Part shown: positions 18,816-27,120 of the stretch, piece after piece
Numbering within the stretch: position 1 is the first letter of the stretch
Layout of the letters: each line of letters begins with the position of its first letter
Assembly (NCBI GenBank): GCA_026706815.1
Contig: JAPOYA010000001.1
Location: forward strand, 43,790-107,789
Source: Acidimicrobiaceae bacterium
Lineage (GTDB): Bacteria; Actinomycetota; Acidimicrobiia; Acidimicrobiales; Aldehydirespiratoraceae
Length of the DNA: 64,000 nt
Direction of reading: 5' to 3'
Program-made: the position numbers and the translations under genes
Notes under the pieces: generated by a model
The model's database searches: none
What the model saw: the letters and a program-made list of their open reading frames with translations, nothing else
What the model was told of the DNA's origin: nothing

Positions 18816-19966
18816 TCATCGCGGTGAGCCTCGATATCGGCGGGATCGACGAACAGCGGATCATCAGCGATCTGTGCGTGATCGACGAAGGCCTGCGGCA
18901 GCGTGGCGCTGTTCGCCACGGGGAACACGAACATGTTGAGCGGCACATCGTCTTGGAAGACAGGCGTGAGCATGAAGTCGATCAACGCCTGAGCCTCTTG
19001 GGGGTGGTCGGTCCCCGACAGGACCCCTGCGAACTCGATCTGGCGGAAACACGAATCGAGAAGCACCCGGGTCGGAGGGGCGTCGATGGGAGAGCTCGCA
19101 TAGATCACCTCCGCCGGCGGGCTCGAGGCGTAGGAGACGACCATCGAGCGATCCCCCCCGCCGGAGATGAACTCTCCGTAGTAGGCGTCCTCCCAACCTG
19201 CTGTGACCGCAACGCCGTTGTCCGCAAGATCAGCCCAGAACTGTTCCCAGTCGTCGGTTCCGGCGATCGTGGCCAGCAGGAAGGCCAGGCCCGGCGAGGA
19301 GGTCTCAGGGTTCTGTACCACGAGTTGACCGGCGAACTCCGGCGCGGTCAGATCTTCGATGGCTGTGGGGGGATCGGCCGGCAGCGCATCGGTCCAGTAG
19401 TTGATGCACACATCGCCGAAATCGATTGGAGTGACCCGGTTCCGGGGGTCGAGTTTGAACATGTCGGGAACGTCGGCGAGGTTGGGCGACTCGTAGGGCT
19501 CGAACAACTCGGCGTTGAGTGCACGTGCCAGGAAGGTGTTGTCGACGCCGAACATCACGTCGCCGAGCGGATTGCCGGCGGTGAGGATCGCCTCGCTCAC
19601 CATCGTCCCCGTGTCGCCCGCATGCAGAAGCGTTACTTCAATGCCGGTCTGCGCGGTGAAGGCCTCGAGGGTTTCGTCGGAAAGAGCGAACGAATCGTGG
19701 GTGAGCAGGGTGATGCCCGAAGGGTCGGCGGGGGGCTCGCTGCCGCCTGTTGCCGCATATTGTGAACTTGGGGCGGCGCCGTCTACGGCAACGCCCGCGT
19801 CCGTTGGGGAGACGGTGTCGCCGACGTCGTCGTCATTGCCGCAGGCCGCGCCTGTCAAGACGATGACGACGAAGCCGATGAGCCCGGCGACAAGGCTTGT
19901 CAGAAAGCGTGGTCTCAGAGAGTGCGGTCTCAGAGAGCGTGGTCTCAGAGAGTGCGGTCGAGTCAT
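18779..19966 (-). CDS. thiB: Thiamine-binding lipoprotein (ThiB-like)
   Basis: 395-residue substrate-binding protein. Lipoprotein signal: a basic N-region, hydrophobic LVAGLIGFVVIVLTGAAC with lipobox ending in Cys, then acidic GNDDDVGD. The mature part begins ITLLTHDSFALSDETLEAFTAQTGIEV, the ThiB-like opening, and includes GDVMFGVDNTFLARAL and GDVCINYW. ATG 19966 is chosen because it follows the riboswitch; the longer track start would translate the aptamer. The signal N-region (SLRPRSLRPHSLRPRF) is built of 15-bp DNA repeats. First gene of thiBPQ. Confidence 0.9.
   Translation of the reverse strand: MTRPHSLRPRSLRPHSLRPRFLTSLVAGLIGFVVIVLTGAACGNDDDVGDTVSPTDAGVAVDGAAPSSQYAATGGSEPPADPSGITLLTHDSFALSDETLEAFTAQTGIEVTLLHAGDTGTMVSEAILTAGNPLGDVMFGVDNTFLARALNAELFEPYESPNLADVPDMFKLDPRNRVTPIDFGDVCINYWTDALPADPPTAIEDLTAPEFAGQLVVQNPETSSPGLAFLLATIAGTDDWEQFWADLADNGVAVTAGWEDAYYGEFISGGGDRSMVVSYASSPPAEVIYASSPIDAPPTRVLLDSCFRQIEFAGVLSGTDHPQEAQALIDFMLTPVFQDDVPLNMFVFPVANSATLPQAFVDHAQIADDPLFVDPADIEAHRDEWTDRWVEIVLG
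19906..19962. repeat. 15-bp tandem repeats in the ThiB signal peptide
   Basis: agcgtggtctcagag and agtgcggtctcagag alternate for almost four copies just after the start codon. They encode the repeated SLRPR/SLRPH, so copy number sets the positive charge and length of the signal N-region without changing frame. Confidence 0.85.
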
Positions 19967-19969
19967 GGC

Positions 19970-20065
19970 TTCCTCCGCTGGCATTACCCAGATCAGGTTC
20001 TTGCGGGTCGCCGACGCGGACGGTCGACCTCTCAGCCCGGCTGCCCCGAGCTCCCCGGAATCGTA
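19970..20065 (-). ncRNA. TPP riboswitch (THI element)
   Basis: On the minus strand: CTCGGGGCAGCCGGGCTGAGAGG, a variable arm, then GACCCGCAAGAACCTGATCTGGGTAATGCCAGCGGAGG. These are the two conserved halves of the thiamine-pyrophosphate aptamer (CUGAGA and ACCUGAUCUGGGUAAUGCCAGCG). The aptamer ends only a few bases before the thiB ATG, so TPP binding probably blocks translation initiation by hiding the ribosome-binding purines (GGAGGAAG). Exact 5' boundary is approximate. Confidence 0.95.
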
Positions 20066-20090
20066 TGCAGGGGCCGAGTGTAGCCCGAAG

Positions 20091-20131
20091 AGAGCAATGC
20101 GTGGGGGAAGCAATGCGTGGGGAGCAATACG
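20091..20131. repeat. Tandem agcaatgcgtgggg repeats
   Basis: agcaatgcgtggggga, agcaatgcgtgggg and agcaatacgcg follow one another between the riboswitch and the divergent hydrolase gene. Confidence 0.7.
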
Positions 20132-20158
20132 CGCCGCGGGCGGGCATGCTTGTCAGCC

Positions 20159-20995
20159 ATGCCGCGAGCTGACAACGGTTCCATCGAAATCGAGTACGAA
20201 ACGTTCGGATCGCGCGACGATCCGGCGTTGATCTGCATCCCGGGCCTCGGCAGCCAACTGCTGTCGTACCCCGTTGAGTTGTGCCTAGCGTTCGCGGACC
20301 GCGGGTTCTTCGTGATCCGAATGGACAACCGCGACGCCGGGCTGTCGTCGATGAGCAGTGATGACGACAGCTACACGCTCGATGACATGGCCGACGATGT
20401 GGTGGCTGTTCTGGACCACGCCGAAGCAGCAGACGCGGTGGTGCTGGGAGTTTCGATGGGTGGAATGATCGCCCAGGCCACCGCGATCAGACATCCACAG
20501 CGCACCCGAGCGCTCGTGTCGATCATGTCGACCACCGGCGAGCCCGACGTCGGCAACCCCGCACTCGATGCCTGGGACGCGCTCACTGCACCCCCCGAAG
20601 ACTCCATCGAGGCCCAGATCGAAGCTGATGTGAAAGCCGGCCGGATCTGGTCCAACCCAGAATGGTTCGACCCCGAGACTCTGAGGTCCGACCTCGCGGC
20701 GGGATATCAGCGGGCTTGGAACCCGGGCGCGGCGCAGAGGCAGATGAACGCCATCATGGCCAGTGGCGACCGCGTCGCCGGCCTGTCTGAGCTGGCCGTG
20801 CCTGCGCTGGTCATCCACGGCGGATCGGACACGCTCATAGCTCCGTCGGGAGGCGCGCGGACCGCTGAACTGATCAGTGGCTCCCGTTACCTGCTGATCG
20901 AGGAGATGTCCCACGATTTCGTGCCCCAGGCTTGGCCGGCGGTGGTTGAAGCGGTCACCGCGCTCGCGGCCGACGCCTTCGGCTCCCGCGGTTAG
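20159..20995 (+). CDS. Alpha/beta hydrolase
   Basis: 278 residues. NGSIEIEYETFGSRDDPALICIPGLGSQ, the FFVIRMDNRDAGLSS segment, nucleophile GVSMGGMIAQATAIRHPQRT, VPALVIHGGSDTLIAPSGG with the acid, and final MSHDF His give a complete Ser-Asp-His triad. It resembles short-chain esterases or haloperoxidase-like hydrolases; substrate unknown. ATG 20159 (MPRADNG) is preferred to the track start, whose extra codons run through a repeat. The CoA-transferase gene follows after 59 bp on the same strand. Confidence 0.88.
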   Translation: MPRADNGSIEIEYETFGSRDDPALICIPGLGSQLLSYPVELCLAFADRGFFVIRMDNRDAGLSSMSSDDDSYTLDDMADDVVAVLDHAEAADAVVLGVSMGGMIAQATAIRHPQRTRALVSIMSTTGEPDVGNPALDAWDALTAPPEDSIEAQIEADVKAGRIWSNPEWFDPETLRSDLAAGYQRAWNPGAAQRQMNAIMASGDRVAGLSELAVPALVIHGGSDTLIAPSGGARTAELISGSRYLLIEEMSHDFVPQAWPAVVEAVTALAADAFGSRG

Positions 20996-21054
20996 CTGCA
21001 GCCCGCTGCTCGGGTAGGGTCCGGTCAGCCACCACGACACCAGGAGAACAACCG

Positions 21055-22197
21055 ATGGGTCCGCTAGACGGCGTGAGAATTGTTGAGATCGCGGGAATCG
21101 GGCCGGGCCCGTTCTGCGCCATGATGCTGGCCGACATGGGCGCCGACGTGATCCGTGTCGACCGGGCCGACCGGGTGCGCGGCGGAAACCCGGACCATCC
21201 GCCCGCCGATGTCATGAACCGTGGACGCCGCTCAATCGGCGTCGACCTCAAGTCCGCCGAAGGGGTCGAAGTCGTGATGCGCTTGGTTGAGTCCAGCGAC
21301 GGCCTGATCGAGGGGTTCCGGCCGGGTGTGGCCGAACGCCTCGGCATCGGTCCCGACGAGTGTCTCGCCCGCAACCCTGCTTTGGCCTACGGACGCATGA
21401 CCGGCTGGGGCCAGAACGGCCCCTATGCAACAACAGCGGGTCACGACATCAACTATGTGGCGCTCTCGGGCACGTTGGACGCAATCGGCCGAGTCGATTC
21501 CGGCCCTGTGCCCCCTCTCAACCTCATCGGCGACTTCGGAGGCGGAGGCATGTATCTCGCCTTCGGCCTGGTCTGCGCGATCCTTGAAGCCGGAAACTCC
21601 GGGAGAGGGCAAGTTGTCGATGCCGCGATGGTCGACGGATCGGCGTCGTTGGCCACCTTCTTCTATGGGCTGCGGGCGATGGGCATCTGGGAGGACCGAC
21701 GCGGAACCAACATGCTCGACACGGGGGCGCACTACTACGACGTCTATGAATGCGCCGACGGAAAATACGTGTCGATCGGCTCGATCGAGGGTCAGTTCTA
21801 CGCCGAGCTCCGCGAGAAACTCGGACTCGACGACGACAAATGGGACGACCAGAACGACAAGCGCCGATGGGCTGACCGCAAAACTGAGCTCGCCGCTATT
21901 CTCAAAACCCGCACCCGCGACGAATGGAGTGCATTGATCGAAGGTTCCGATGTGTGTTTCGCCCCGGTGCTGTCAATGGCCGAGGCGCCCCATCATTCCC
22001 ACAATCGTGAGCGAGGGACGTTCACCGAAGTGGCCGGCGTGGTTCAGCCTCGCCCGGCCCCGCGGTTCAGCCGCACCGACGGAGAAATCACGCGACCGCC
22101 GCCGCACGCCGGTCAACACAGCGACGAACTGCTCGCGGAGTGCGGATTCAGCCTCGACGAGGTCGCAGCGCTGCGTTCGGCGGGTGCCGTTGCCTGA
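21055..22197 (+). CDS. CoA-transferase III family protein (alpha-methylacyl-CoA racemase-like)
   Basis: 380 residues. GPLDGVRIVEIAGIGPGPFCAMMLADMGADVIRVDR at the N-terminus, RGRRSIGVDLKS, GRMTGWGQNGPY, AGHDINYVALSG with the racemase-type His, and PLNLIGDFGGGGMYLAFG with the Asp support an AMACR/MCR-like racemase, which inverts the 2-methyl centre of branched acyl-CoA before beta-oxidation. The His-Asp pair argues for racemase over formyl-CoA-transferase-type enzymes, but substrate is not proven. AGGAGA lies 8 bp before the ATG. Confidence 0.9.
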   Translation: MGPLDGVRIVEIAGIGPGPFCAMMLADMGADVIRVDRADRVRGGNPDHPPADVMNRGRRSIGVDLKSAEGVEVVMRLVESSDGLIEGFRPGVAERLGIGPDECLARNPALAYGRMTGWGQNGPYATTAGHDINYVALSGTLDAIGRVDSGPVPPLNLIGDFGGGGMYLAFGLVCAILEAGNSGRGQVVDAAMVDGSASLATFFYGLRAMGIWEDRRGTNMLDTGAHYYDVYECADGKYVSIGSIEGQFYAELREKLGLDDDKWDDQNDKRRWADRKTELAAILKTRTRDEWSALIEGSDVCFAPVLSMAEAPHHSHNRERGTFTEVAGVVQPRPAPRFSRTDGEITRPPPHAGQHSDELLAECGFSLDEVAALRSAGAVA

Positions 22198-22203
22198 GTC
22201 TTC

Positions 22204-22557
22204 GTGATCCACGACCTCCATGAGATCGGCGGCTGGCTGCTCATCGCAGCCAACGGCGCAGTCGGGATCTGGGCGCTGCTGGCCCATCGCTATGAGCGAC
22301 TGCGCGGCAGGCCGTGTTGGATTGCGATCGGCGTCGCGCAGCTGACCGTCGTCGCCCAGACCCTGACCGGGGCGGCGATCCAGGTCGAGAACGAAGGTCT
22401 GGGCGGCCAGCATGATCTGTACGGATTCGCGGCCTTCGTCTCAGTCGGGATAATTTTCGCGTACCGCAACGAGATGCGCGACCGCCCGTATCTGTTGTTC
22501 GGACTCGGGAGCCTGTGGCTGATGGGCCTCGGGATCCGCGCGATCTTGCTGGTATGA
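22204..22557 (+). CDS. Small four-helix membrane protein, unknown function
   Basis: 117 residues; I do not recognise the family. Four hydrophobic segments are visible: GGWLLIAANGAVGIWALLAH, CWIAIGVAQLTVVAQTLTGA, HDLYGFAAFVSVGIIFAY and PYLLFGLGSLWLMGLGIRAI. GTG start 7 bp after the racemase-like gene, so probably co-transcribed with it. A stop-codon region duplicated over 14 bp follows. Confidence 0.7.
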   Translation: MIHDLHEIGGWLLIAANGAVGIWALLAHRYERLRGRPCWIAIGVAQLTVVAQTLTGAAIQVENEGLGGQHDLYGFAAFVSVGIIFAYRNEMRDRPYLLFGLGSLWLMGLGIRAILLV

Positions 22558-22622
22558 GAGTGCTGGTATGAGAGCGCTCTGAGCAGAAGCGGCTGTGATC
22601 AGATCCTGGCTCAGATCCTGAC
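22547..22622. repeat. Two short duplications, each over a stop codon
   Basis: gtgctggtatgaga-like copies (22547-22574) repeat the TGA stop of the membrane protein, and tcagatcctggc / tcagatcctgac (22599-22622) repeat the minus-strand TGA stop of the RAM-domain gene. The two genes are convergent. Confidence 0.65.
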
Positions 22623-22847
22623 GATGGGGCACAGCAGAGTGCGCTCGACCCCGGCAATGCCCTGCACGGCGTGTACCACGATCTGGCCCAGATCCTCCAT
22701 CGAGCTTGCTTCCGCGCGCGCGATCACATCGTATGGGCCCATTGCCACCTCCGCAGAGACGACCTCGTCGAGGTCGGCTGTGGCGTCGGCCACGTCGACG
22801 GCGGTGCCGACGCTGGCTTGGATCAAGATGTAAGCGCTTACTGACAT
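22611..22847 (-). CDS. Lrp/AsnC-type ligand-binding (RAM) domain protein
   Basis: 78 residues forming only the effector-binding alpha/beta domain of Lrp/AsnC regulators, with no DNA-binding helix-turn-helix. AYILIQASVGTAVDVADATADLDEVVSAEVAMGPYDVIARAEASSMEDLGQIVVHAVQGIAGVERTLLCPIV has the typical pattern. Stand-alone RAM proteins are thought to sense amino acids or modulate full-length regulators. ATG 22847 is chosen; the track extension is unrelated sequence. It diverges from pckA, though a link is only positional. Confidence 0.85.
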   Translation of the reverse strand: MSVSAYILIQASVGTAVDVADATADLDEVVSAEVAMGPYDVIARAEASSMEDLGQIVVHAVQGIAGVERTLLCPIVRI

Positions 22848-23067
22848 GGGATCTCCTGTGGTTCTCTCAGTCTGTTTGAGGCCTGGTTTTGAGCCTGATC
22901 GGCCATCAATTGCAACGATGAATTCCATCACTGAACGATGTCGGCCCGACTTCGTTCTCGCCCGGCGATCAGTTTATGGTAATCGCGGGATCGTGGCTGC
23001 TCAACCGACGCGGTCGGTCGTCGGCTCGATCGTTAGACAGAGGGTTCGACAGAGGGGGAGTCCCTAC
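22848..23067. other. Intergenic region upstream of pckA
   Basis: 220 bp between the divergent RAM gene and pckA. It contains a short duplication close to the pckA start (ttagacagaggg then ttcgacagaggg) with the purine run GAGGGGGAG about 6 bp before the GTG. No riboswitch or RNA gene is recognised. Confidence 0.5.
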
Positions 23068-24732
23068 GTGAGCACAGCCGCAGAAGCTGCCGCCCAGCTT
23101 CGACAATCCCTGGGCTTGTCGGGTCCCGAACTCCGTTTCGGACTGTCACAAGACGAATTGTTCCAGGAGGCGATAGACAACGACCGCGGCAGGGTCTCCC
23201 CCGACGGTCCGGGCGATTCCCAGAAGGCGTTCGCAACCGCGCTGGGCGCCGAAGGCCCGCTCGTCTTCTACACTGATCCCGCCTGCACCGGCCGGCCGGT
23301 CAACGACACGTTCTGCGTGAACCGAGAGAGTGTCACGGATTTGATCTGGTGGAAGAAGGGGTTCGCCAAATTCGACCCGGAAGCCTTCGACGCGCTGCTG
23401 AGGAGTGTCATCGATCACCTGAACGCCCGGGGTCGCCACCTTTATGTGATGGACCTGTTCTGCGGTTCGGATGTCCAGTCCAGCGAACCGTGCAGATTCG
23501 TCGGGGAGTACGCCACGCACGCCTACTTCTGCAACATCATGCTGCCCCACCATGTCCGCGACGACAGCGATCGTGCCGAGCACGGCTGGACCGTGCTGAA
23601 CGTGCCGTCGTACACCTGCGACCCCGAACGCGACGGAACCCGCAGTGAACTCGCGGTGATCATCGACATCGAACGCGAGATGGCACTCGTCCTCGGTGCG
23701 GCAGATTACTGCGGAATCAACAAGAAAGCCATGTTCACGGTAATGAACTTCGTGCTTCCCGCCAAAGGCCAACTCTCAATGCACTCGTCGGCCAACGTCG
23801 GTGATGCGGGGGACACGGCGTTGCTGTTCGGACTCTCGGGGACCGGAAAGACCACGCTGTCCGCCGATCCCGACCGCCAACTGATCGGTGACGACGAGCA
23901 TGTCTGGGCCGACAGCGGCATCTCGAACCTCGAGCACGGCTGCTACGCCAAACTCATCAATCTCGACAAGGACGCTGAACCTGTCATCGCCGCGGCGCTG
24001 TCGATGAAGGGGACCCTGATAGAGAACGTGCCGCCGCTCGCCGGCAGGCCGCTGTCAGAGACCGACCCCCAAGATCTGGACCTCTCCGATGCGACGATCA
24101 CTGAGAACACGCGATTCGCCTATCCCCTGAGCGCCAACCCCAACGTCGCCGGCGGGGCGAGCGGGCCGCACCCCGAGTCGATCGTTCTGCTCACCGCGGA
24201 CGCCTTCGGGGTTCTCCCCCCGGTCGCCGTCCTCGACCCCGACGAGGCGATGTACCACTTCGTCATGGGGTTCACCTCGAAATTGGCGGGAACCGAAGTG
24301 GGAGTCACTGAACCGGTTCCCTCGTTCTCGGGTTGCTTCGGCGCCGCGTTCATGTCCCAGAAGCCCTCCGTTTACGCCGGATTGTTGGCTCAGCGGATGG
24401 CGGACCACAACTCCCGCTGCATCATGTTGAACACGGGGTGGAGCGGCGGTCCGTACGGTACCGGAGAGCGGATGTCGCTCAAGGTGACGCGGCGACTGCT
24501 CAATGCGGCGCTGAAGGGCGAGTTCGACGACGTTGAACTCGCCGTACTGCCGATCCTCGGACTGAGAACGCCGACAAAGTGCGATGGCATCGACGCCACG
24601 ATATTCAACCCGCGCGACACCTGGGCCGATCCTGAGGCATACGACGAAGCCGCCTTGAAGCTGCGGGCGATGTTCCGAGCGAACTACGCGGAACAGGGAT
24701 ACGCCGACCTGGGGATAGCCGAGGCGATGTAA
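23068..24732 (+). CDS. pckA: Phosphoenolpyruvate carboxykinase (ATP)
   Basis: 554 residues. ATP-dependent PEPCK converts oxaloacetate to PEP for gluconeogenesis. DPACTGRPVNDTF, the substrate loop VMDLFCGSD, MHSSANVGDAGDTALLFGLSGTGKTTLSADPDRQLIGDDEHVW (kinase-1a P-loop and metal site), ENTRFAYPL and FTSKLAGTEVGVTEP are diagnostic of the ATP class. GTG 23068 is chosen because the ORF upstream is non-conserved and a strong purine-rich RBS precedes it. Many actinobacteria carry the GTP enzyme instead, so the class is worth noting. Confidence 0.95.
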   Translation: MSTAAEAAAQLRQSLGLSGPELRFGLSQDELFQEAIDNDRGRVSPDGPGDSQKAFATALGAEGPLVFYTDPACTGRPVNDTFCVNRESVTDLIWWKKGFAKFDPEAFDALLRSVIDHLNARGRHLYVMDLFCGSDVQSSEPCRFVGEYATHAYFCNIMLPHHVRDDSDRAEHGWTVLNVPSYTCDPERDGTRSELAVIIDIEREMALVLGAADYCGINKKAMFTVMNFVLPAKGQLSMHSSANVGDAGDTALLFGLSGTGKTTLSADPDRQLIGDDEHVWADSGISNLEHGCYAKLINLDKDAEPVIAAALSMKGTLIENVPPLAGRPLSETDPQDLDLSDATITENTRFAYPLSANPNVAGGASGPHPESIVLLTADAFGVLPPVAVLDPDEAMYHFVMGFTSKLAGTEVGVTEPVPSFSGCFGAAFMSQKPSVYAGLLAQRMADHNSRCIMLNTGWSGGPYGTGERMSLKVTRRLLNAALKGEFDDVELAVLPILGLRTPTKCDGIDATIFNPRDTWADPEAYDEAALKLRAMFRANYAEQGYADLGIAEAM

Positions 24733-25003
24733 GCCCCAATCCGCCGCCGAGCCAGGCAGTGTGCCGCCAAGTGCTCGCGGCTGATGTCGCCGGGGCAACC
24801 ACGCCCTATCGAAGCGCTGGAAACCGCGGATCGAGTGAACGACAGGCTCGATGAGGCGAGAGGAAGCTGAGCGGTAGAGACGCGGCCTCCAAAATCTCAG
24901 TCCGGAGGTGCGCCCACGTAGGTGTGCGCACACGCAAGCGCTGCGTACTGTCCGCTGGACACAGATCTTCGCACCGATACGCCTAGGGCCAGTCAGTCTG
25001 GGC
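24733..25003. other. Intergenic region after pckA
   Basis: 271 bp between pckA and the cold-shock-like gene stop. No ORF with coding character, repeat or terminator stands out. A tRNA-like fragment (agcggtagagac...cctccaaaatc) occurs near 24868-24900 but lacks complementary stems and a T-arm. Confidence 0.5.
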
Positions 25004-25225
25004 TCAGAGGTCGGGGGTGGACATGTCGATCTCTGAGCCGAGGCGCAGAGCCGTCGCCCTGCCGGACTCGTCGAGGTCGAACTGCACACGCTGGCCCTGG
25101 CGCAGCATGCGGAAGACCGAGCCCTCAAGAGCGTCGTCGGCCAAATCGATGTCTTTGAGGTCGGCTTCGTTGATCAACACCCCATCGCCGGTGCCCGGAT
25201 CGAAATTCTTGATGACGCCCTGCAT
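25004..25225 (-). CDS. Cold-shock-domain-like protein
   Basis: 73 residues beginning MQGVIKNFDPGTGDGVLIN, the first two strands of a CspA-type OB fold, followed by EGSVFRMLRQGQRVQFDLDESGRATALRLGSE, the last strands. The RNP-1 motif (KGFGFI in CspA) is replaced by TGDGVLI, so aromatic RNA-stacking residues are reduced and nucleic-acid binding may be weaker. The longer track ORF upstream reads through a repeat array and is not coding. Divergent from the fakA-like gene. Confidence 0.8.
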   Translation of the reverse strand: MQGVIKNFDPGTGDGVLINEADLKDIDLADDALEGSVFRMLRQGQRVQFDLDESGRATALRLGSEIDMSTPDL

Positions 25226-25251
25226 GGGGGCAAGCGTACCGCCACCTGAGC

Positions 25252-25370
25252 CCGAGCGGCCCGCCCGTGGCCCGAGCGTACCGCCCGTGGCCCGAGCGGC
25301 CCGGTGAGCGCAGCGAACAGGAGCGGGAGCAGAGCGCAGCGAACAGGAGCGGGAGCAGAGCGCAGCGAGC
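25252..25370. repeat. Compound repeat array with dispersed element
   Basis: Two sub-arrays: cccgagcggcccgcccgtgg repeated about 2.5 times (20 bp), then cagcgaacaggagcgggagc plus agagcg repeated twice (26 bp). The junction contains ggcccgagcggcccggtgag followed by cgcagcgaacaggagcgg, the same element as at 15639 and 29268. It lies between the divergent cold-shock-like and fakA-like genes. Confidence 0.85.
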
Positions 25371-25429
25371 CAGAGTGGAGGCAGGTTGAACCCCGCGCGG
25401 GCCAGTCGCGGAAGGTACCATCCGTCGTC

Positions 25430-27106
25430 GTGGCTCTCGACTCGATTGACGCAGGCTCCCTCCGCAGCATCGTCGTCGCCTTTCGCGATGCCCTGACCGA
25501 CCATCGAGAGGCGATCAACAACCTCAACGTGTATCCGGTCCCGGACGGTGACACCGGAACCAACATGTCGCTGACTCTGCGCTCGGTCGTCGAAGAACTC
25601 GACGAGTCTGAAGGACCAGAAGACCGAGGCGACGACATGGCCTCGGTGTGCAGCGCAATCGCCCACGGCTCGCTGATGGGCGCCCGGGGGAACAGCGGTG
25701 TGATCCTGTCGCAGATCCTGCGCGGGCTCTCCGGCACAGTGGCCGAGCATGCCGGCATCGACGGCCCGCTTTGGGCAACAGCGCTGACCGCGGCGGCCCA
25801 GGGCGCCTACAGCGCTGTCGGCAATCCAGTCGAGGGAACGATCCTCACCGTGATCAGGGAATCTGCTCAGGCGGCAACTGATGCTGCGACCCAAGGCACC
25901 GATCTCTGCGGAGTCCTTGAAGCAGCCCGGGACGAGGCGGCTGCGTCACTGGAGCGAACCCCAACGCTGTTGCAGGTCCTGGCCGACGCGGGAGTCGTAG
26001 ACGCAGGCGGGGCGGGACTCCTGCTGTTGTACGACGCGGCGCTGCATGTGGTAGACGGCCGGCCGATGCCCGAACCGGAGGCGACTACGAAGCCCGCTCC
26101 CCATCACCGGTCCGCAGGAACAACACGGGGCGAAGGAGGGCCGTCCATCGCCGATCTCCGCTACGAAGTCATGTTCCTGCTCGACGCGCCCGATCCGAGG
26201 ATCGCCGGCTTCAAAGAGGCCTGGGCGCAAGTCGGGGACTCCATCGTGGTCGTGGGCGACGATGGCGTCTACAACTGCCACATCCACTGCGACGACATCG
26301 GCGCGGCCATTGAATGCGGCATCGAGGTGGGACGACCCCACAACATCCGGGTCACGGACCTGCTCGACGAGCTTGCAGAACTCGAAGAACGCGATTGGGT
26401 TGCAGCGGCCCTCGACAGCGACACACCGCAGCGCGGCGACGCCCCGGCAGTGCCCGCTGCGGTTGTGGCCGTCGGCGCCGGCACGGGCGTGGCTGCGATA
26501 TTGAAGTCGATGGGGGTCCAAGCCGTAGTCGCCGGCGGGCAGTCGATGAACCCGTCCACCGCCGAACTGGTGGCAGCGGTGGAATCGGTCGCTGCTCCCG
26601 AGGTGGTTATTCTCCCCAACAACAAGAACATCATCGCGGTGGCACGGCAAGTCGATGAACAGACGAGCCGCACCGTGGAAGTCGTCGCCACGACGAGCGT
26701 GACCGAGGCGCTGGCGAGCCTCATGGCCTATGACCCCCAGGCGACCGCATCGGTGAACGCGGCGTCGATGACCGAAGCCTTCAGCGGCGTCGTCTCGGGC
26801 GAGGTGACCAGAGCTGTGCGCGACGCTGCGAGCGACGCAGGACCCATTGCGACCGGGGACTGGCTGGGCATCGCCAAAACCGGAATCAAAGCGGTGGCCT
26901 CGTCCTTGGCCGCCGCGGCGACCGGGCTGCTCGCCGAAATCGTCGACGAAGACCACGAACTGCTCACCGTCATCGCAGGAGACGGCGCCGACCATTGCAC
27001 AACCGCGTCGATCGAATCGTGGATCAGCCAGAATCACCCGGATGTGGAGGTGGAGGTGCATCACGGCGGGCAACCGCTCTACCCCTATTTCTTCGGGTTG
27101 GAATAG
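25430..27106 (+). CDS. DhaL-domain kinase, FakA-like (YloV family)
   Basis: About 558 residues. An N-terminal DhaL/DAK2 nucleotide-binding domain (NVYPVPDGDTGTNMSLTLRSV with the metal-binding aspartates, HGSLMGARGNSGVILSQILRG, AGVVDAGGAGLLLLYD) is followed by the FakA C-terminal region (RYEVMFLLDA, GDDGVYNCHIHCDDIG, VILPNNKNIIAVARQVDE). FakA phosphorylates fatty acids bound to FakB/DegV-type proteins. GTG 25430 is chosen since upstream codons are repeat-derived. It precedes recG, as yloV-type genes commonly do. Confidence 0.88.
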   Translation: MALDSIDAGSLRSIVVAFRDALTDHREAINNLNVYPVPDGDTGTNMSLTLRSVVEELDESEGPEDRGDDMASVCSAIAHGSLMGARGNSGVILSQILRGLSGTVAEHAGIDGPLWATALTAAAQGAYSAVGNPVEGTILTVIRESAQAATDAATQGTDLCGVLEAARDEAAASLERTPTLLQVLADAGVVDAGGAGLLLLYDAALHVVDGRPMPEPEATTKPAPHHRSAGTTRGEGGPSIADLRYEVMFLLDAPDPRIAGFKEAWAQVGDSIVVVGDDGVYNCHIHCDDIGAAIECGIEVGRPHNIRVTDLLDELAELEERDWVAAALDSDTPQRGDAPAVPAAVVAVGAGTGVAAILKSMGVQAVVAGGQSMNPSTAELVAAVESVAAPEVVILPNNKNIIAVARQVDEQTSRTVEVVATTSVTEALASLMAYDPQATASVNAASMTEAFSGVVSGEVTRAVRDAASDAGPIATGDWLGIAKTGIKAVASSLAAAATGLLAEIVDEDHELLTVIAGDGADHCTTASIESWISQNHPDVEVEVHHGGQPLYPYFFGLE

Positions 27107-27120
27107 GGGACAGGTCAGCG

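Noticed and set aside
24858-24925. tRNA-Trp-like stretch (agcggtagagac ... cctccaaaatc) after pckA
   Set aside because: D-loop-like and anticodon-loop-like words are present, but the D and anticodon stems do not pair and there is no GGTTCGANTCC T-arm; chance or a long-decayed remnant.
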